DNA from: Candidatus Thiodiazotropha sp. 'RUGA'
GTDB lineage: Bacteria > Pseudomonadota > Gammaproteobacteria > Chromatiales > Chromatiaceae
Reading direction: 5' to 3'
NCBI GenBank assembly: GCA_016842065.1
Contig: JAEPDS010000012.1
Location: 1 to 64,000, forward strand
DNA length: 64,000 nucleotides
This document shows positions 60,953-64,000 of the stretch, piece after piece. A program made the position numbers and the translations under genes. The notes below the pieces were generated by a model. It had not been told where the DNA came from and did not search any database. It was given only the letters and a program-made list of their open reading frames with translations. Numbering within the stretch: the first letter of the stretch is position 1; the number at the start of each line of letters is the position of its first letter.

Positions 60953-63900
60953 ATGCGTCTGGAGAAAATCAAGCTCGCCGGGTTTAAATCATTCGTCGAT
61001 CCAACCACTGTACCGATTCCGAGTAATCTTGTCGGCGTCGTTGGACCGAATGGTTGCGGCAAATCCAATGTTATCGATGCGGTCCGCTGGGTGATGGGTG
61101 AAAGCTCAGCAAAAATGCTGCGTGGCGAATCGATGGCGGATGTTATATTTAACGGCTCGTCAGCCCGTAAACCTGTCGGCGCGGCTACCATCGAACTGCT
61201 TTTCGATAATGCGGAAGGGCGGGCCGGTGGTCAGTATGCCCAGTACAACCAAATATCGGTCAAACGTCAGGTCTCCCGAGACGGTCAATCCCTCTACTAT
61301 TTAAACGGGGTACGTTGCCGTCGTCGTGATATCACCGATCTCTTCTTAGGCACCGGTCTGGGGCCACGCAGCTACTCGATCATCGAGCAGGGCATGATCT
61401 CCCGTCTGATCGAAGCGCGTCCGGAAGATCTGCGGACCTTCCTCGAAGAGGCGGCCGGTATCTCCAAATATAAGGAGCGTCGTCGCGAAACCGAGAACCG
61501 CATCCGTCATACCCGGGAGAATCTGGAGCGCCTTACCGACCTGCGGGATGAGGTGGCAAAACAGCTGCAGCATCTGCAACGGCAGGCAGCAACCGCAGAA
61601 AAGTATCAAACCCTGAAGCAGGAAGAGCGGCAGACCAAGGCGGAGTTGCTGGCACTGCGCTGGCGCACCCTGGACCAGGATCTGCAACAGCGGGAGCGCA
61701 ACATCGCTGAGCTGCAGAACCATCTGGAAGCAGCCCTGGCGGAGCAGCGCAAGCTGGAGTCGGTGATCGAAGAGGATCGGGAGAAGCACACCGAAGCCAA
61801 CGATCTGTTCAATGAGGTACAGGGGCGGTTTTACAGTCTCGGCGCGGAGATCAGCGGTCTAGAGCAGGCGATCCAGTTTGCCCGGGATACCCAGAAACAA
61901 CAGCATCAGGATCTGGAGCAGGTCGAACAGGCCTTTCAGGAGTCGGAGGCCCATCGGGCGCAGGATGAGTCACGCCTGAATGAGCTGAATCACAATTTGC
62001 AGACCGAAGAGCCCCAGCTGATGGAGGCGAGGGAGGATGAGCATAAGCTCTCCGAAGCCCTCAATCAGGCCGAGCAGGCGATGCAGAGCTGGCAGGCGGA
62101 GTGGGAGCAGTTCAATCAACAGGCGGCGGAACCCGCTCAGACCGCACAGGTGGAGCGCACCCGGATCAACCATCTTGAGCAGCAGGGCAGCAACCTGGAG
62201 CGCCGCCTGCAGCGATTCGATGAAGAGCTTTCACGCCTCGATGACAGCCGTCTGCTGGGTGAGATCGGCGAACTGGAATCGGAGGAGTCGGGCCAGAAAG
62301 AGTCGGTGGATATCCTGCACAATCAGTTGAGTGAGATGGTCGATCAGATCAATCAGCAGCGGGAGCTCAACAATCAGCAGGCGAATCAACTCGATCAGGC
62401 TCGGGCGGAACTGCAGTCGAACAAAGGTCGTCAGGCCTCCTTGGAGGCGCTGCAGCAGGCCGCCCTGGGTGAGGCGGAAAGCGATATCGCGGAGTGGCTG
62501 GAGCGAACCCAGTTGCAGTCGGCCCAGCGGCTGGCGCAACAGATCAAAGTCACCCCACGCTGGCAACAGGCGGTTGAGGTGGTGCTCGGTTTTCATCTAC
62601 AGGCGGTCTGCATCGATAATCTCGATCAACTGAATGATGCATTGCCTGAGTTGCAGAAAGGCACCCTGACCCTGTGGGAAGGCAGTGCGGCTAGCACAGC
62701 CGAACCCCATGGAGATGATCTTGCCACCCAGATCGAAGCGCCCTGGAGCCTGCAGAATCTGCTGGCTGGAGTGCGGATGGTGGATGATCTGCCGACCGCG
62801 CTGCATCGTCGTCACAGTCTCAATCCGGGCGAGTCACTGATCACCCCCGAGGGAGTCTGGCTGGGTCGCAACTGGTTGAGAATCACCCGCGAGTCGGATG
62901 AGCGGGCCGGTGTACTGGGTCGGGAGGAGGAGCTGCGCATCCTGAAACAGACTCTGCAAGAGCAACAGCTGCAGGTGGACGAATTGACCGAACAGCTGGA
63001 GCAGGGGCGTGAGCGGCTGAAACATCTGGAGCAGGAGCGGGAGCAGTCCCAAGCCAGCTACAACCAACTCAACCGGGCCCTCTCCGAGGTGCGTTCCAAC
63101 CTGAGCAGTAAGCGGACCCGCGCCGACCATCTGCGCCAGCGCCGGGAGCAGTTGCAGCAGGAGCAGCAGGAGATCGCCGAGCAGATTGAAAATGACCATC
63201 TGTTGATGGAAGAGACCCGGCAGCGCCTGCATCTGGCTCTGGAAGCGATCGAGACTCTGGGCTCCCGACGGGAGACCCTGGTGCAGCGTCGCGATGAACT
63301 GAGAACCCAGGTCAGCGAGGCGAGAGAGAAGCTCAACCAGCAGCGAACGGCTACCCACCAGCGGGAGCTGCAAGTCGAATCGATGCGCACCGTACACACC
63401 TCGCTGACCCAGAATCTGCAACGGGCCCGCAGTCAGCTGGAGCAGTTGACTCAGCGCCGCGATGAGTTGAAGCAGAGCCTGGAAAACGCTGACGCGCCGA
63501 TGCAGCAGCAGCTACAGGATCTGAATGTCAAACTGGAAGCCCGCAGCAGTGTCGAGCAGGAGCTGAACCAGGTCCGCCAGGGACTGGAGGATGTGGATGG
63601 CCAGCTGCGTGAGAAGGAGCAGCAACGGCATCAGGCCGAGCAGCGGGTGCAGCAGCGTCGGGACAAGTTGAATCAGGCCCAACTGCAGAACCAGGAAGTC
63701 TCAGTCAGACGCAACACCCTGCAGGAGCAGCTGGACGAAGGGGGACTGGTTGCAGAAGAGCTGTTCAAGACCATGCCGGAAGAGGCCAGCGAATCGGTAT
63801 GGCAGCAGAAGGTGGAGACACTGGCGAACCGGATCCAGCGACTCGGGCCGATCAATCTGGCGGCCATCGACGAGTTTCAGGAGCAGTCCGAACGTCTCAA

Positions 63901-64000
63901 ATATCTTGAAGAGCAGCATGCGGATATCACCTGTTCCCTTGAGACCTTGGAAAATGCCATTCGCAAGATCGATCGGGAGACGCGAACCCGTTTCAAAGAG
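60953..64000 (+). CDS. smc: Chromosome segregation protein SMC (truncated by the window edge)
   Basis: The frame opens at ATG 60953 and is still open at 64000, giving the first 1016 residues of a protein of about 1170. The N-terminal ATPase half has MRLEKIKLAGFKSFVDPTTV and Walker A VGPNGCGKSNVIDAVRW, then IIEQGMISRLIEARPEDLR. A long coiled coil follows to about residue 520, a hinge lies at about 520-650 (WQQAVEVVLGFHLQAVCIDN), and a returning coiled coil rich in Gln/Glu/Arg continues to the edge. The C-terminal signature and Walker B motifs are outside. It condenses and segregates the chromosome with ScpA/ScpB. Confidence 0.96.
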   Translation, partial: MRLEKIKLAGFKSFVDPTTVPIPSNLVGVVGPNGCGKSNVIDAVRWVMGESSAKMLRGESMADVIFNGSSARKPVGAATIELLFDNAEGRAGGQYAQYNQISVKRQVSRDGQSLYYLNGVRCRRRDITDLFLGTGLGPRSYSIIEQGMISRLIEARPEDLRTFLEEAAGISKYKERRRETENRIRHTRENLERLTDLRDEVAKQLQHLQRQAATAEKYQTLKQEERQTKAELLALRWRTLDQDLQQRERNIAELQNHLEAALAEQRKLESVIEEDREKHTEANDLFNEVQGRFYSLGAEISGLEQAIQFARDTQKQQHQDLEQVEQAFQESEAHRAQDESRLNELNHNLQTEEPQLMEAREDEHKLSEALNQAEQAMQSWQAEWEQFNQQAAEPAQTAQVERTRINHLEQQGSNLERRLQRFDEELSRLDDSRLLGEIGELESEESGQKESVDILHNQLSEMVDQINQQRELNNQQANQLDQARAELQSNKGRQASLEALQQAALGEAESDIAEWLERTQLQSAQRLAQQIKVTPRWQQAVEVVLGFHLQAVCIDNLDQLNDALPELQKGTLTLWEGSAASTAEPHGDDLATQIEAPWSLQNLLAGVRMVDDLPTALHRRHSLNPGESLITPEGVWLGRNWLRITRESDERAGVLGREEELRILKQTLQEQQLQVDELTEQLEQGRERLKHLEQEREQSQASYNQLNRALSEVRSNLSSKRTRADHLRQRREQLQQEQQEIAEQIENDHLLMEETRQRLHLALEAIETLGSRRETLVQRRDELRTQVSEAREKLNQQRTATHQRELQVESMRTVHTSLTQNLQRARSQLEQLTQRRDELKQSLENADAPMQQQLQDLNVKLEARSSVEQELNQVRQGLEDVDGQLREKEQQRHQAEQRVQQRRDKLNQAQLQNQEVSVRRNTLQEQLDEGGLVAEELFKTMPEEASESVWQQKVETLANRIQRLGPINLAAIDEFQEQSERLKYLEEQHADITCSLETLENAIRKIDRETRTRFKE

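Overview
The window looks like the chromosome of a gammaproteobacterium with a respiratory, probably sulfur-linked lifestyle. Housekeeping proteins (UvrB, QueF, short-type SMC, protein-L-isoaspartate methyltransferase, aspartate aminotransferase) are of gammaproteobacterial character. There is an unusually heavy load of c-type cytochromes: about 41 CXXCH motifs in nine genes. An octaheme tetrathionate-reductase-type cytochrome and a rhodoquinone-biosynthesis methyltransferase suggest respiration at low oxygen. A Chromatiales-type sulfur oxidiser or symbiont would fit; the species cannot be read from the sequence.

Region 1 (1 to about 11.8 kb) is an AT-richer accessory island ending at the 3' end of a tRNA-Asn gene. 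It carries a TOPRIM/DUF3987 primase, a terminase small subunit without a large subunit, an AlpA/excisionase-type DNA-binding protein, and a leader RNA built like the immunity regions of phages P4 and P1 (strong promoter, two direct repeats, an early terminator, and a folded RNA whose loops are complementary to the repeats and to the ribosome binding site of the next gene). It also has a HEPN-like protein, small orphan genes, and a twice-repeated pair of hairpin elements with compensatory changes. It resembles a phage satellite or decayed prophage.

Region 2 (11.9-17.0 kb) is core: a FimT/GspH pseudopilin, aspartate aminotransferase, uvrB, pcm and tRNA-Val. Region 3 (17.0-20.7 kb) lies between the intact tRNA-Val with its terminator and a degenerate tRNA-Val copy with its own terminator. 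It holds a cytochrome b561, the octaheme cytochrome and rquA. Region 4 (20.8-23.9 kb) has an ECF sigma/anti-sigma pair and a DUF5666 lipoprotein.

Region 5 (24.3-48.2 kb) is the centrepiece: a multiheme extracellular-electron-transfer locus. A divergent intergenic region carries two sigma-54 promoters and a palindrome between them. From the rightward promoter runs a nearly gapless 19-gene unit: an OmcE-like tetraheme cytochrome, a parvulin chaperone, an outer-membrane barrel, a mirror-image block of four triheme c7 cytochromes around two paralogous helical proteins, an NHL-propeller lipoprotein, an 11-heme cytochrome, ResB/CcsA cytochrome assembly proteins, a TPR protein, a PAS histidine kinase, an NtrC-type sigma-54 activator, a Sel1 protein and two beta-propeller proteins. 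Together they look like the structural parts, assembly line and regulator of a cytochrome conduit or filament.

Region 6 (48.4-64 kb) has a PEP-CTERM protein with its own sigma-54 promoter, a secreted subtilase, an ABM-fold protein, a YgbA-type protein, a carbohydrate block (glucose 1-dehydrogenase, glycogen debranching enzyme, GH63-like glucosidase, convergent FGGY kinase), queF, and the start of smc, cut by the window edge.
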